Assembly (NCBI GenBank): GCA_026260175.1
Contig: JAKCWW010000187.1
Span: 11,346-75,345 of the forward strand
Length of the DNA: 64,000 bases
DNA from: Reticulitermes lucifugus
Lineage: Eukaryota; Arthropoda; Insecta; Blattodea; Rhinotermitidae
Reading direction: 5' to 3'
In this document: in pieces, positions 12,482 through 24,769 of the stretch
Position numbering within the stretch: the first letter of the stretch is position 1
How the letters are laid out: each line of letters begins with the position of its first letter
Made by a program: the position numbers and the translations under genes
The notes under the pieces: generated by a model
The model's database searches: none
The model's input: the letters and a program-made list of their open reading frames with translations, nothing else
Told to the model about the DNA's origin: nothing

Positions 12482-12722
12482 ATGAGGAAACGCACGGCGC
12501 AGTGCCATGGCTCAGGCGGTTAGTCGCCGGCCTCCCACCGCGGAAGCCCGGGTTTGATCCCGGGTCAGTCCATGTGTGATTTGCGGTGGACAAAGTGGCA
12601 CTGGGAAGTGATCATCTTTCTCTTCATCTTCATCACAGGGTTGTACAATAAGCCTTAAGGCTGCGGTGCGTCCGTAGCATCTGCTGCGGGGCCCTTCACC
12701 ACAAAAAAATGAGGAAACGCAC
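12482..12722 (+). mobile_element. SINE type B insertion with 14-bp target-site duplication
   Basis: The element spans 12496-12708 and is flanked by perfect copies of ATGAGGAAACGCAC (12482-12495 and 12709-12722). The tRNA-derived head has an A box (TGGCTCAGGCGGTTAG) and a B box (GGGTTTGATCCC). The 3' part reads GCCTTAAGGCTGCGGTGCGTCCGTAGCATCTGCTGCGG and ends in a short A run. Compared with the copy at 21333 it lacks the central block containing CCGAGTTCTTCGG and CACCGGTGCTCCAT, about 65-70 bases. The intact duplication marks a relatively recent retroposition by a LINE enzyme. The reverse 70-codon frame across it is not a gene. Confidence 0.93.
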
Positions 12723-15174
12723 ACGTAGAATGGTCACATACAAAGAAAAAACGCCTCTCGCAACATACGTAATAAAGTAGATGAAATGGGAAATGCTGAT
12801 GGAATTAAGGTCATACTGCATTCCACCAAACTCAGCAATCTGGTTCAAGTCGTACTGTGTCTGACTTGCCTTGTCAGTGGTGGCTGATTCATTGGTACAC
12901 CGTCTGTCCTGAGTAAGGGCCTTCGTGATTTACATCAGTGTCTCCAAGTGAATGTTGGGCTGGTATCCTTAATTTGGCCAAGACCGCTTTCTTCCACACA
13001 ATTTTCACCGGACATAATGCGAGCGTCGTTAAATAAACCAAAAATACATAAACAGCACCAAAATTATTTTATAGTTATGAAATACCACCAATGGCAATAC
13101 CAATATTGGTATTCAATTTTCGGAATTTATTACCAAGAAAATTAGTTAGATTTGTTATCATAAAGTAATCTCAGACGATCGTAACAGAAGCAATCTGTCG
13201 AGGAAGTGATGTTAAATCCAGTATCTAATCCTTAAATGCTCACAGGCGATTTGCAATTGCTGGGAGCAGTCAACTTCGTTCTCCCCCTAACCCCGGTCAT
13301 AGTCTGACGACCAGCAATGCTTAGCAACACGGGACTGTTTTAACACGTTCCTCAGTGTGCAGCATGTTACTTTGTACTTCTTGCTGCCAACTGTTCAGCT
13401 CTCCCCTACAAAGCAGAAAAACTAAATTCGAAATCTATTGTTACAGCAATAATGTTAGCAACGAAGTATGGAAATTGAATTACGGAAACTGTTATTGAAA
13501 TTAGAAGGAGTGTAATGAAAATAATAGTCAAAATGGGAATTTTCATAGATCATAATTGTCAATAGATTTTCACAGAATTAAATTTTCAAAAAACTTCTGT
13601 AATTTCTTCAGCGTTGTAGAACATAGGCATAAAATATTAATGTAAAGTTTATAATATTAATCAAATATGAGGCGTTTACATGATTTTGCGAAAGAAGGAG
13701 AACACATTTAACCCTTCTAAAGAACCCAGTGAGAGGTTTTGATTGATTTTTTATAATTATACTTGGTGACGTGCTCCGCCGTGTCACATACCTTCTTACG
13801 ATGGCTTAAACAGGGAGTTCACAGTTTTCTAACGATGGTAGTGTTACTTTCATGGGTCACTGGGCTTTTGGGGAGAGGGGGCTGAGCAGAAATATAATCT
13901 TTCGTTGGACGAGTAACAAGTCTGAAGCTGTTTATCAATACTGAGCATGAATTTGAGGAGGTTTTTCCTGCGTCCAACCTTAGACATCACATAGCATATT
14001 CAGGGAAAACATGCGAACGCGCGCGAGTATTAAAATTAGATTGCACTGACGAGTTTATGCAACATTGTGAGCGTACAGTAACACATATTTGTTTGTATCT
14101 GCCATTGACATTTAAACCGTTTCAAGCTAACAGTATTTAACATTTTAATATGCAGTGGTAATCATATATTCAATCCGATTTAACGTTAAAGAACTCAATG
14201 TTTCGCCCAGATAGAATATTTGTAGTTTCAGTTGGTGCTCAGAACATAATTTGCTGAATTACCTTTATAATAGACATGTGATGTGTCCTCTGTGAGATAC
14301 GACCCATACTCTTTTTATACTATGCACATCATATTCGCCCGTTAAATGATTAAATACAGCCCAGTGAATCTTTGGAGATCGGTTATGAATTTCACATTGA
14401 AAAAACATAAAATTTAGCGAAATTATCAGGCATTCAGGCTATGTGGTTGGTGGTTGATGAAAATTTACATATACACATTTGAATATGATATGAAGTTATC
14501 CGTTGTAATGCATAGTTATGAAGGTCCCCTCCCAATATACCCAAATCAGTGGGATTTCTCATGGCAGGGAAGAAAATTTTTAATGTTACAAAATAAATTT
14601 CACTTTGCATGGCATTCCTGAAGTAAACAGATTTGTCATAATTTAGACTTGAATAGTACGTGTATAAATTAATTTTCTTTTCGCTCTTCACTTGGTTTCT
14701 GTCAGCGAAATGTATATATAATGTTAGAATCACTTCATGAAAATATCGAGATTATTCCAGGTCAATGCCAAGTTTTTAGATCAAACGCGGGAAGAGCTGC
14801 CTGTATCAAAACATGACACTTAGTTACTTGCAGATGTAACACGAATACGTACTCGTCACTTCCATCATTAGCATAATTATACGGTTCATCTTCCACAGTT
14901 TCGACATGGCGTTTGTTACCCTTTCTTCATAATCTGACGCGTTTCTTTGTAGCATACAATTTAGAATCTAAACTTCTAGAAAGATTTTCTGTCATGGGGT
15001 TTTAATTATTTTTCTCAATATACTTAGGGTAAATCCCACCGCGTATCATAGAACATGCTACTACCTTCACCTCTCATAAACTTGTCAAGCCGCCTTTCAA
15101 ATTCATTTTATATTTTCTCATTCCGCAATGAACATCCTACCAAATTAACATTACCACCGAGGCAAAATTGTCTC
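12723..15174. other. Gene-free AT-rich sequence
   Basis: Only a perfect 18-bp palindrome at 13096-13113 (AATACCAATATTGGTATT) stands out. The 99-codon reverse frame at 14434-14733 has no recognisable domain. Confidence 0.55.
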
Positions 15175-15240
15175 TGTACACATCATGAAGGCATGTGGCG
15201 GAACAGAGGTACACTTCGATTCCTTCTTAAGCTCCCCAGT
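15175..15240 (-). repeat. SINE type C tail fragment
   Basis: Read on the minus strand this matches the type C 3' region: a TTAAGAAGGAAT-like block, then GTACCTCTGTTCCGCCACATGCCTTCATGATGTG. Only about 65 bases are recognisable. Confidence 0.6.
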
Positions 15241-16059
15241 TTCTGCGTGCATTCAGCAGGCAGTATTAAAAATATTTATTTTTACCTAGCAAGCTCTGAT
15301 TTTTCTCTTATAGAGAATTTAAAGAGCCAGGGTAATTAGAAGAGTGGGGCGGAGTATTTCTGTCAGTACAGAAAATGTTAGGGGATTAAACATGTCATAC
15401 ATAAACTGTTAAAATAGAAGGTTTTATATACGTTCTTACAGCCACGGTGTAGACCTAAATGGGTTACGAAAAATAATATTAGAATAATGGGATAACCTCT
15501 GGTATGACGACGCTCATCCCAATGTTTACAAAAATTTGTCAGTTTGTTACTAAGTTGGGGCCTATTCAGGTTTATAGACTATAAGACATAATACTCTCAT
15601 ACGCTCCTTTATCGTTAAATAAAAAGAAAGCGGTTAAAATATGAAAAATCGGAGTAGGTTATTACAAACACTACAGACGGTCACAGAATTCATATACGCG
15701 AGGGAAAAGTAATATATACACTCACTTAGGACCACACAAATAGGCGTACCTACCGACCCACACTCACATGCTTAGATGTATGAATAGCAAAGATATGTCT
15801 TTGCCGGAATACATTAATATACAGAGCAATTTTCGATTTCTTCTAATATTCCAATTGGACGTAAATGGAACCTAACTGACAGGAGCTTCATACTTACCAA
15901 CGCTTTTTCTCAGCTCGATGTTTTCCGAAAACATAAAAGCGAATACTGACAGTGTGATTGAAGATATTAGAGTCTACAAACTCTGCAATAAAATGTCTAA
16001 ATTTGGGAACACCTACACTCGAAATCAGACTTCAAATAAAGTGTTTAAAGCCATTATTA
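15241..16059. other. Gene-free AT-rich sequence
   Basis: Nothing recognised. The 81-codon frame at 15918-16163 runs into the fold-back element that follows and is not convincing. Confidence 0.55.
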
Positions 16060-16372
16060 TAAGAAAATACCAACAAAGTAAACTATTAAAATGTATTTAT
16101 TTATTAAAGATCCAACATATTTCGGCGAGCAGCCATAATCAGGGGTTATATGAACACATATGAAAACTTTATTCACTATAAAATTTAGGTTCATATAAAA
16201 GACACAATAGATGGAGCTATAAACTATCTTTTATCTCACCTAAATTTTATGCTCTATAAGTCTTTCCATATGTATTCATATGATCCCTGTACAGGGCGGC
16301 CCGCCGAAACATGTTGGATCTTTAATCAATAGCGTACGTATTTAATAGTATCTTTCTGGTATTTTGTTACAA
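16060..16372. mobile_element. Fold-back element with about 130-bp inverted arms (family P)
   Basis: The two halves are inverted copies around a spacer of about 47 bases: left arm about 16060-16190, right arm about 16238-16372. Shared blocks are AAATACCA...AAAGTA...ACTATTAAA at the outer ends, GATCCAACAT(A/G)TTTCGGC in the middle, and ATAAAATTTAGGT next to the spacer. Read outward, each arm has a stem followed by GCCGAAA(C/T)ATGTTGGATC, and the left arm (minus strand) has CTGATTATGGC...GCCGAAA. This arrangement resembles hammerhead-like terminal repeats of Penelope-like elements (family knowledge). No reverse transcriptase is present. Confidence 0.75.
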
Positions 16373-17786
16373 TATACGGTCACAATGTGTTATAAAATTG
16401 TTTAAATCTAATTTGTTATTTTTATTGGATTAGGAAGTTTCACGGCATGATTCATTACATCAGTATTTTTCACAGTTCATACAACATGAGAGTAACAGGA
16501 TAATCACTTATATAAGCGCTCAGATTTTAAACACAGTTCGCCGTAAAAATCACAATAAGATTTCTGTGACATATTTCATTGCACCTTCAAATGCACATGA
16601 AGCTGCAGCCCAGAAATCACGCAGATATTTGGAAAATTACTTAATCCGTCGGATTATCTGGGCTATTCCCATACTACTACACCACTGTGGATAGCGTCTA
16701 TAAAACTCGCGAGGACTTTAAAATGTCATTCTGTGCTACATGAACACCTTTCAATAAGACAGTTTATTATTTCCACACAGTTTCATCTCAGCTGCAATAA
16801 AGCAAAGTTTATGGACCGTAATGTATAACAGATTGGGGTTTCAGGTTATATCATGCTATGACCTGCGTGAAATGGACTTCTGAATACTTAAAATGGAGCA
16901 GAAAATAGGACGGATAGGCGTTCAAGTTCTAAGTTTTGAACATTCTATATTATGTTCAACATGGATGAATAGGAACCTCAAAACTACTAATGAAACTGTC
17001 CTTAAAAACAGCATGCCTCTACATTTCTGGAATATTCTTATCCGCAACTTTATGACACATAAAACAATCTTCCAAAGAAATTGAAGAAGTAAAATAAAAC
17101 TCTGCCTTGGACAAATGTGGTTTGACAAAAAGAAAAAGAACTCTTTCATTGAATAAATCTTTTGAAGCAATACATTATAAGCGCGTTTGAGAAATTTCAA
17201 ACTTAATTTACACGCTTCGTCCAGTGCTTTACATTCTTTTCGTTCTAACTTAAAAGTTTACAATTGCGATTTAAAAATGCTGTATTCTATTACAGATATA
17301 CCCAGTGAAGTCTTTCACTAACACTTTCTTCACACTGTCACGCGGAATTGATCTAGAATAACAACGTCTCGCAAGTGTGTGCATCAGAGTTTCCCGCTTA
17401 GACATCCGCTGACCGACTTAGACCCATGGCTAAATATTTTAAAGCCTAGTAACTGTCAACGGCAAGAGCTGCCCTCGCAGTCTCTTTATTTACTGACCAC
17501 ACCTTATATACAATATTCGTACGATATTTAAATGTATACAAATATGTTTAAATGTTAGTGGTGACAGAGTGTAGTAACTAAAAGAAGAGGAGTTAAAGAT
17601 ACGAGTATTTCATACAAATGTCCTTTGCACAATTTATACCTGTGAAATTACACGTCTAATTACATGAGGAACAAACAAATATATATTTTTTTCCTTATAT
17701 GAAACTTCGGGTTGCAGAAATGCCGGAAGGTTTGTTGAATAGATACAGACAATTTCAGAAGAAGGATGCTGGTCAACAGACTTAGT
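16373..17786. other. Gene-free AT-rich sequence
   Basis: Nothing recognised. The overlapping opposite-strand frames near 16893-17200 (63 and 92 codons) show no motif. Confidence 0.55.
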
Positions 17787-18000
17787 TTTTTCGAGACTGG
17801 TCGTGCGGATAATCGCCGAATCCTTAGCCCAGAGTCTCTGATTCAATTCCAAGAATATCCACATGAGATTTATGGTAACAAAGTGGATCGGGGGATGACT
17901 TCTTCGAGCACATCCACTTTCCTCTGGACATTACACTCTGCCAGTTCTCAACACTTATTTATGCGGAACTGGCACAATAAAGCCATTTAAGGCTGTTGTA
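17787..18000 (+). repeat. SINE type B-like, old copy
   Basis: A diverged head (GTGCGGATAATCGCCGAATCC, then CTGATTCAATTCC as B box) is followed by CACATGAGATTTATGGTAACAAAGTGG, which aligns with the type B body CATGTGGAATTTGTGGTGGACAAAGTGG. The end CACAATAAAGCCATTTAAGGCTG matches CACAACAAGCCTCAAGGCTG. It is either an old type B copy or a sister subfamily. Confidence 0.6.
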
Positions 18001-18285
18001 GAAAGGGAATTATTCCTAGCCCATTCCTAAAATTAACCAGCTAACGCCGCGATCTATTTACCAGTCGACAGGCGTAACGTCCCACAAGAGTTGAAGCTTC
18101 ATCAGCACCGCTCTAAAAGCTCAAACCTCGCAGCTATTTAACTTCAAATCGAATTTTCAATTCTCATTGGCCCGGTGCAAGATCTGTTCCTTTTTCATCT
18201 CAGTAAATCTGACCTGCCACAATCTTGCAAGCTTCCCAAATAATCGACAGACTTCTTCTTGCCAGTCACTTCAACACATACTCGA

Positions 18286-18345
18286 AACTACTTGTCGAAC
18301 TGACGATAGAGGCAGCACGTTCCCCCGAAACATCAAAACAATCTC
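18286..18345 (+). repeat. Possible family P motif
   Basis: AACTGACGATAGAGGCAGCACG followed by TTCCCCCGAAACATC resembles the (C)TGA(A/T)GATGG...GAAAC motif of the fold-back family, and translates to a similar STFPRNI string as the 29160 locus (STFSRNI). No inverted partner was found here. Confidence 0.4.
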
Positions 18346-20606
18346 ATTATCCTATACTGTAGAATGACCCCAAAAGACCAAATGTACGTAAATTTTCCAA
18401 AAATTTGGGAGCCACCTCCAGATTCCAGACTCCAGAACTTCAGTACAGAAGACGCACAATTCAAAAGTGATCTGTGAACCCGACTGACATCTTACGCTTT
18501 CTGCTCGGTGCAAGTGAAATGATACATATTTTTGTATATAGGGAAAAACTGCAATATTTATGCTGAATATATTAGACGCAATGCTACAAAATTATTCGCC
18601 CGGGCGTCCAGAAGCCCGGGATTTGTGCACCCGTACAGAACGTTACAATGTGAGCAACACCCGCCTTGAAAGCCTGAACACTACTAACTAAGCAATTAGT
18701 TATGGATTTTTGTCAGCAATAATAAAAACATCAGTGCCTTAAATCGCAAAAACTCTGTTTATATCCACAAAAAAAGTTCACTCGAAACTTTGAGCTTATA
18801 TCTGCTCTTGTTTTCCTGTAAACGTCACCTTTAAATGTGCTATAAGGTACTAACTTTGTAGACTACTATTTGTAGTGTAAAAGGCAAGACAATATACCGC
18901 CCTGAAACATCCCATCTTTCTCTTGCTAGTTAGTCAGGAAAGGTCAGGAACCTAGTAAGGGTAAGTGACCTGACATGACGCTATTCGAGATGTCATAAAA
19001 CACAGGATATGAAAATTATAAAAGTTACAGTGGCCCCTTCTCTAACCTTTTCACTGTCACGACCCAATCTGAAGTTCTGACTTGAAAAGCAGTACGTGTT
19101 AGAAGTCGTGAAGAGCTAGTGTGGCTGACTTACAACGTAATCAACCTGGAAGTGGGTTTGTAGGGAAAATATGGAGACAAATCTGTAAATCTGGTCATTA
19201 TATTTCTGTAGACAACCGATGATGGATTTTACTTTAATAGCTTGATGGCACTATTCACATTAAAATTCACTTTGTGCTTATAAATTATTGTTATTTAAGA
19301 ATTAATAAAAAAATAAAGGCAAGCGTTACCCTACCTTGTATGTGGCTAGGTCGTCTACAACGCAGGCCAAAGTAGCTTCTCGACCCACTGAAGCCGTCAC
19401 ATTGCTAATCAGCTCACCGAATTTAGGTAGATCTGAAAGTGAACACATTTCACTTATTCTTGCTTCTAGTGTCATTTTGTTCCTATTAGTCATTTCTGTG
19501 CCTAAAGCAATGACATACCTGCATCACTAATACTCTTCGTACATTTAAGATATTATTTAAAAGGTATTCGTACCTCGTATTTGACTGGAACAAAGGACAA
19601 GGAAGAATTTAAAATCTATTACCAACCTTTCAGACCGCTTCGTTTGCAGTTCGCCTACCGCGCTCACAATATTCAGTGATGGTTTTGAGTCAGTTTAGAG
19701 TCACTTTAAATAATTCTTAAGATCCTATATTACAATAAACTTGACCAGTGTTTTGGACACTGTCCCTCGTCTGAGCCTTACTACACCATAACTTTGCGAA
19801 AACTAAGTCTGTTTTTGTTTTCACATGGAAAGGGGGGGGAATCCTCATTTGGAATGGGCTGACAAGATTAGGATCACTCTCCTCCATTTCCACCTGAGAA
19901 CGACAACAGACCCAGCATGCGAAAAGTTATAATGTAGTAAATCTCAGACAACAGAAAATGCCCAAAACCTCTTGAATTTTAGGATTTTTTTCTATTGCTC
20001 CTCCCTCCAAGATTCGGTGCTATGCAACATTCCCCCTTACACAGCTCTAGTTCCATACCTGCATTTACATATTGCACAGGGTTTCTGTATCATTTCTATG
20101 GGCGTTTTCCAAACGCTAGACTTTCAGAGAAAATCCACGCAGAAAGGAAGAGCTGATAACTGCGGGCGATACAAAAATTTCTTACAGATATGTCGCTTGA
20201 AGGTCTAAAATGTCGTTCCTTTGAGAGAAGTCAATTAGTTTCAAGGAGATGTGGTGTATTATAATGCCAGAATTTTAAATAACATTTTCAGGTTTCATGA
20301 AAGTATTTTACCAAATTAATTGCTTCACTTTAGAGGAATAATGTGAAAAAGAAGTAATATACACACTTAAAATCCAGACTTACTCAAATGACGAATGATA
20401 GAAAAGACATATAATACAACGTAATGTGTTTGGTTGGCACAGCGGTTCAAACTAAATTAAAACACAATTTCAACGTTAATTTTAATGACCTTTTACGGAT
20501 AGCGCTTGCAGTGTAAATTCGTACTCGAAAAATTTGAAGTTCTTAGACATTTTTGCATAATTTTTGGTAACCACAAAACTTTAATATTTGTTTTAATATA
20601 ATAATA
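18346..20606. other. Gene-free AT-rich sequence
   Basis: No repeat or gene recognised. There is an eight-G run near 19831-19838. Open frames are 78 codons or shorter. Confidence 0.55.
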
Positions 20607-20860
20607 TATTTTAGTGCCGATCCCAGTGGCCGCTCGGTCTAAGGCGTGGGTCTACGGCCGCTCGCTTGCTGGGATNNNNNNNNNNNNNNNNNNNNNNNNN
20701 NNNNNNNNNNNNNNNNNNNNNNNNNGTCACTCGTCCAGAGGAGTCCTACCGAGTGTGGCGTGTCTCAAGTGTGTGATCGCGAAACCTCGAAAAATGAGGA
20801 GGGCTAGGCCCCTTAGGGGCTGTCAAGCCATTGGAAAAAAATATATATATGTATTTTAGT
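20607..20860 (+). mobile_element. SINE type A insertion (tRNA-Leu-like head), interrupted by gap
   Basis: The element spans about 20616-20851 and is flanked by TATTTTAGT (20607-20615 and 20852-20860). The head GTGGCCGCTCGGTCTAAGGCG closely resembles the 5' part of tRNA-Leu, whose A box lies in TGGCCGAGCGGTCTAAGGCG. A 50-base run of N (20676-20725) hides the B box. The body GAGTCCTACCGAGTGTGGCGTG and the tail GCCATTGGAAAAAAATATAT follow. The tail is the same as at 1-60. The 81-codon frame over the gap is not a gene. Confidence 0.82.
20676..20725. other. Assembly gap, 50 N
   Basis: Exactly 50 unknown bases inside the type A SINE. The round number suggests a placeholder size rather than a measured one. 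Confidence 0.95.
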
Positions 20861-21320
20861 TCCTGTAGTAATTTCCAGCAGAATAATTTGTAGGATCCAA
20901 GGGAGACAGAACCCACAAATTGCACAACATTGGTAGACATTCTGTCGCCTCCACATCCGTTCAGACTTCTCTAACTCTGTTTGGGTGAAATTTTACGACT
21001 AACTGCAGGTACTGTTGAAATAACGGTGGGTGCCGTCGGTCCTCTCCGGTCACCACTGCACTGTGACCCACAAGGAGCAGCAGGTGTTTTTGCTGCGTGC
21101 CTTCATAGCACTGTACAGGTACATGCCGACGTACAGAGAAGTGGCGGGCTGCAGTCAGGCGTACATGTATTCACCACACATTTTCCAGACTGTGATGACG
21201 TAGACACAGACATCACTGTAATAAATAGCCCACATTGCTTCGCTGCGACTCAATGGCAGTATGTGTCGAAATTAAAGCATTCGGTGTGATATTTTGCTGT
21301 CATCTTCATCGTATCATCAC
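20861..21320. other. GC-richer unexplained stretch
   Basis: From about 21020 to 21230 the sequence is GC-richer than its surroundings and open in several frames: plus-strand 102 codons at 20981-21289, and a minus-strand frame broken by one stop that reads ...YVGMYLYSAMKARSKNTCC... I do not recognise a family on either strand. It may be a decayed exon, a processed pseudogene piece or an unknown repeat. Confidence 0.35.
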
Positions 21321-21620
21321 AACTGTGACAATGGCCATGCCATGGCTCAGGCGGTAAGTCGCCGGCCTCTCACCGCGGAGGCCCGTGTTCGATCACGGGT
21401 CAGTCCATGTGGAATTTGTGGTGGACAAAGTGGCATTGGGGAGGTTTTTCCCCGAGTTCTTCGGTTTTTCCCTGCCATTTTCATTCCACCGGTGCTCCAT
21501 TACTCGGAAAAACGAAAAAACTAATCAACTTCATCATAGGGCTGCACAACAAGCCTCAAGGCTGCGGTGCGTCCGTAGCATCTGCTGCGCGGCCCTTCAC
21601 AAAAAAAAAACTGTGACAAT
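21321..21620 (+). mobile_element. SINE type B insertion, full length, 12-bp duplication
   Basis: The element at 21333-21608 lies between perfect copies of AACTGTGACAAT (21321-21332 and 21609-21620). The order is: tRNA-derived head with A box TGGCTCAGGCGGTAAG and B box GTGTTCGATCACGGG, then GTGGAATTTGTGGTGGACAAAGTGGC, then CCCGAGTTCTTCGGTTTTTCCC, TTCCACCGGTGCTCC, ACGAAAAAACTAAT, CTTCATCATAGGG, CAAGCCTCAAGGCTGCGG, TCTGCTGCGCGGCCC, and a run of A. It is the reference copy for type B here. Three overlapping open frames across it are not genes. Confidence 0.94.
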
Positions 21621-21719
21621 ACATCCAACTTATTCTTGAATATATTAATCTCAAACCCTACACATTCACTATTATGAATTAAAAAAACAGACCACTATGG
21701 TACACACATTAATTAGCTA

Positions 21720-21785
21720 TCAGTTCTGTTTTATTGTATGATACATGCAACAAGTTTCGATCATACTGGATCATCTTCATGGAGA
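21720..21785 (-). repeat. Family P motif, reverse
   Basis: The minus strand reads ATGAAGATGATCCAGTATGATCGAAAC and then TTGTTGCATG (about 21744-21781). GATC...GATC forms a short stem directly before GAAAC, as in the other family P loci. An AATAAAA-type A-rich stretch follows. Confidence 0.55.
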
Positions 21786-24195
21786 AACCATTATTGCATC
21801 CAAATGTCACTTGCACGTCACACATTACATAAAATGTGTCATTACTGTATAATTTATATAACAAAATAAGTTTAAAATTTATACATATCAATGTAAAATA
21901 TGTTTATCTTTTGTATTAATTTATATCGTTTCATCTGCTCATTTTACGGAGTCCTTGTAACATACTTAAACAAAATAGCTATAAAAAGTGTAATAAAACA
22001 AACCAAAGAGCTAATTAACTGCTTCTACTTTCATGGTATGTCTTTTCTCCTTTCACATTCAAATTAATTTGTACTAAAATTTTCGTCGGTTTCTCTCTTT
22101 AAACATGATCCACCCACACGAGGCCAAGTGACTCCGAACACGTAGGAAGCAGAGTTGGCAGCTCGGTTGTTACCTCAGTGTGTCTACCAATGTGGAACGA
22201 GGGCCCAGAACTGAAGCCCAGGGATACGGCAAGGTGTAACCTACATAACATTAGCATAGTCTTAGAAAATAATAAGTTAGAAGTAGGATGTTCTTGTTAG
22301 AATAAACCAAGTTTAGACAAACCAACAATAATAAAGTTCCCACACGCCTGTGAACCTGTACGATAAGACTCTACAGGGCTTATTGTGTAGCCACTTGCTG
22401 TAAGGATCTGTGAAATGCCAGCAATATGACAATCAGATCCACCTTACCACTGACGCACTGTGAATGCCTGGATTCGTCTGTGCCGCAGAGTGTGAGTGTG
22501 AATGTTACATGCCCTACACCAGCTGCTTTCAGAAATTAAATTAAAATGTACATTTGTTCCCTGTTTACTTCTACACTAAGTCATGGCAAAGGTCATAAGT
22601 TTTACGAATGGGGCGGAATTTTGTTTGCAATTACGACTCTGTTGAAGAATTTGTTGCAAGCTTTCGTAATGAGTGTAGAAGAATATTAAGTTTAATATTA
22701 ATTCTTGCAATAACAATTTCACATTTATTAATTTACTTATTTTTCAGCTATTTTTCAGTTTATATTTTTTCAGACAGTCAGGGCAACAGATGACTGACAT
22801 GCACCCTACCAGCGCCCATATATCATGTATGGGTTGAGAAGGTGAATGTTCATGAATTTTCAACCTCGGCACTGTAGGGACAGGAACAGTGTATATCAGA
22901 CGGACTGCCCGGGTGTTTCAATCCCACTACTTATTTGACACGAGTCTAGTTGGGGCCCAAAGCCAGCCTTGACCTGTCACATGCCATTTGCTCCATTGAT
23001 TCAGCTATCTCGGCTTGTGTTGCACTAGACTAATAAATGTGAAAAATACGTACACAAGAAATTTAACAGAAAAGTCAATTTATTTCACTGATATTATGTT
23101 TTAGATCACATCGCACCCTCATATAAGATTCCGAATTACAAGACTGAAGTTTATATGTATGGGCAAACTAGTTTCAGCCTTTGGGCAGAAGTACACACAG
23201 TTGTATTTTTTCACGCAACTCAGCAATATGTTTTATTCCCAGAAGGAACTAAATATTCAGTTCATTTTTAACATGTAGTACGGGATTTACAGATTGGTGT
23301 CATTGTCACAAAAAGAGACGTAAACACACTGAAAATCCACCTGTCACAAGAGTAGCACTTAAACCAATTCGACGTGACATGAAACCGAGCAGCCAATCAG
23401 CGAACCAAGAAAATCCATGTGAAGAGAGGCTATCTGTCTGTCTGTCTGTCTACTGGATGGAGAGAAATGGTAATTTTCAGCGTCATTTCAATAATTCCTG
23501 CGCCTAATAGAGGGGGAGGCATCCAGGCTTACACTGTGTGGGGGGATTTGGTGCTCTGGCGGGGCTGTGCACAGAGAGATAAGGGGGTACACTCTCGGCC
23601 CTCGTCCTGTTGCACAGTTAATTGAGTCTTCATGCATCAACAGACAGCCATGTTCGCAATAGACCTGGTTTCGATTTTCACCTTCCACCGGGGGTTATAA
23701 AATTGAGATATCCATTAGCCTTCCTGCACTTAGCAAAATCAGTAAAACGCCAGTTTTATATTTCAGACTTCTGTAATGTGACAGAGTTTCTTCATTCATC
23801 TTCAGGGAAGTATTTTTAGTAACTATATATCGATGTACGCGGCGATATATCCCCGAATAAAGGGGCAATTCCAATTAATTTTCTCTTGATATCATTCAAT
23901 TTGTAATTTAATTCATTAAATAAGTTCTTATCCGTATCTGTGTTTAACAAATCATAGCACCCTTCCTTTGACAGTCACGTTCATTCACCATCAGACTGCT
24001 ACAACCCTCAATCATATAAGGTCAGATAGTAAAACCTCGTGTTAGTGTTTTACATAGTCTACCATATGTGGATTAGGGAGAGTATTTGACCAATAGGAAT
24101 CAAAATTATAGTAGTCAACAAAATTTTGTACAGAAAGTCATTACAAAATATCATTAAAAATCCTTCAATTTTAACGGAGTTCATCTGTTAGGTCG
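21786..24195. other. Gene-free sequence with a TCTG microsatellite
   Basis: A short (TCTG)n run lies at about 23431-23451. A GC-richer, unassigned stretch lies at about 23500-23620. No exon or known repeat was recognised. Confidence 0.5.
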
Positions 24196-24199
24196 TGAC

Positions 24200-24480
24200 A
24201 TTTCAATATTACCAAATGTATTGCCGTCAAACGTAACAATTCCTTATTGCTTGCATCAATAATGCTACGGATTTTACAATCAATTGATTGTAAAATGTGT
24301 GAGCTCCCAAATTATTAATACTCAACTTGCGTACATACTTGTGTCTTAGATATGTATTTTTATGCGTGATGACGGTCCGTGAGAAGGACCGAAACATGTA
24401 GCACTATTGATACAAGCAATAAAAAAACTGTTATGTTTGACGGCAATACGTTTAGTAATATTGAAAAATCCTTCAGTAGC
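24200..24480. mobile_element. Fold-back element (family P) with hammerhead-like core
   Basis: Inverted arms at about 24206-24268 and 24396-24466 share CAATATTAC(C/T)AAA(T/C)GTATTGCCGTCAAAC and the TTATTGCTTG(C/T)ATCAATA block. Between them is a perfect 26-bp palindrome (24271-24296). The right arm is preceded by TGATGAC, a GGTCC/GGACC stem (24374-24378, 24386-24390) and GAAAC (24391-24395). This is hammerhead-like, but the conserved first C of CTGATGA is G, so catalysis is doubtful. Confidence 0.7.
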
Positions 24481-24769
24481 TTCGGATATGAAACATCCAG
24501 ATGGACATACAAACTGCTTTCACCCATTTGTAGCTGGCGCCCAGACAACTTTTCAGTCAAGAGTCAACTAATGCGTGAATCCGTGAATATAATTTAATCA
24601 CTCATTCATGTAAAGGAAAAATCAGTTCCCTTGGCAGTGAAAACCGACATGCATTAGGCATCAACAGTACCGAAATCACGATGTCAATCAGAAATGCTAA
24701 TTGAAATATGCAATATGATACGAAAAAGGAAGTGGAATTCGTAGAGAGTTTTGGTGGGAAAACTTGAAC

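Noticed and set aside
12496-12570. Possible tRNA gene (A and B boxes present)
   Set aside because: The head continues into a SINE body with an A run and target-site duplications, and does not fold as a functional tRNA. The same applies to heads at 2652, 20616, 21333, 28514 and 63488.
20614-20859. Open frame across the 50-base gap
   Set aside because: Depends on unknown bases and lies inside a SINE.
24361-24395. Active hammerhead ribozyme
   Set aside because: The stem and GAAAC are present, but the core reads GTGATGA instead of CTGATGA and a cleavage-site stem could not be drawn. Kept only as hammerhead-like.
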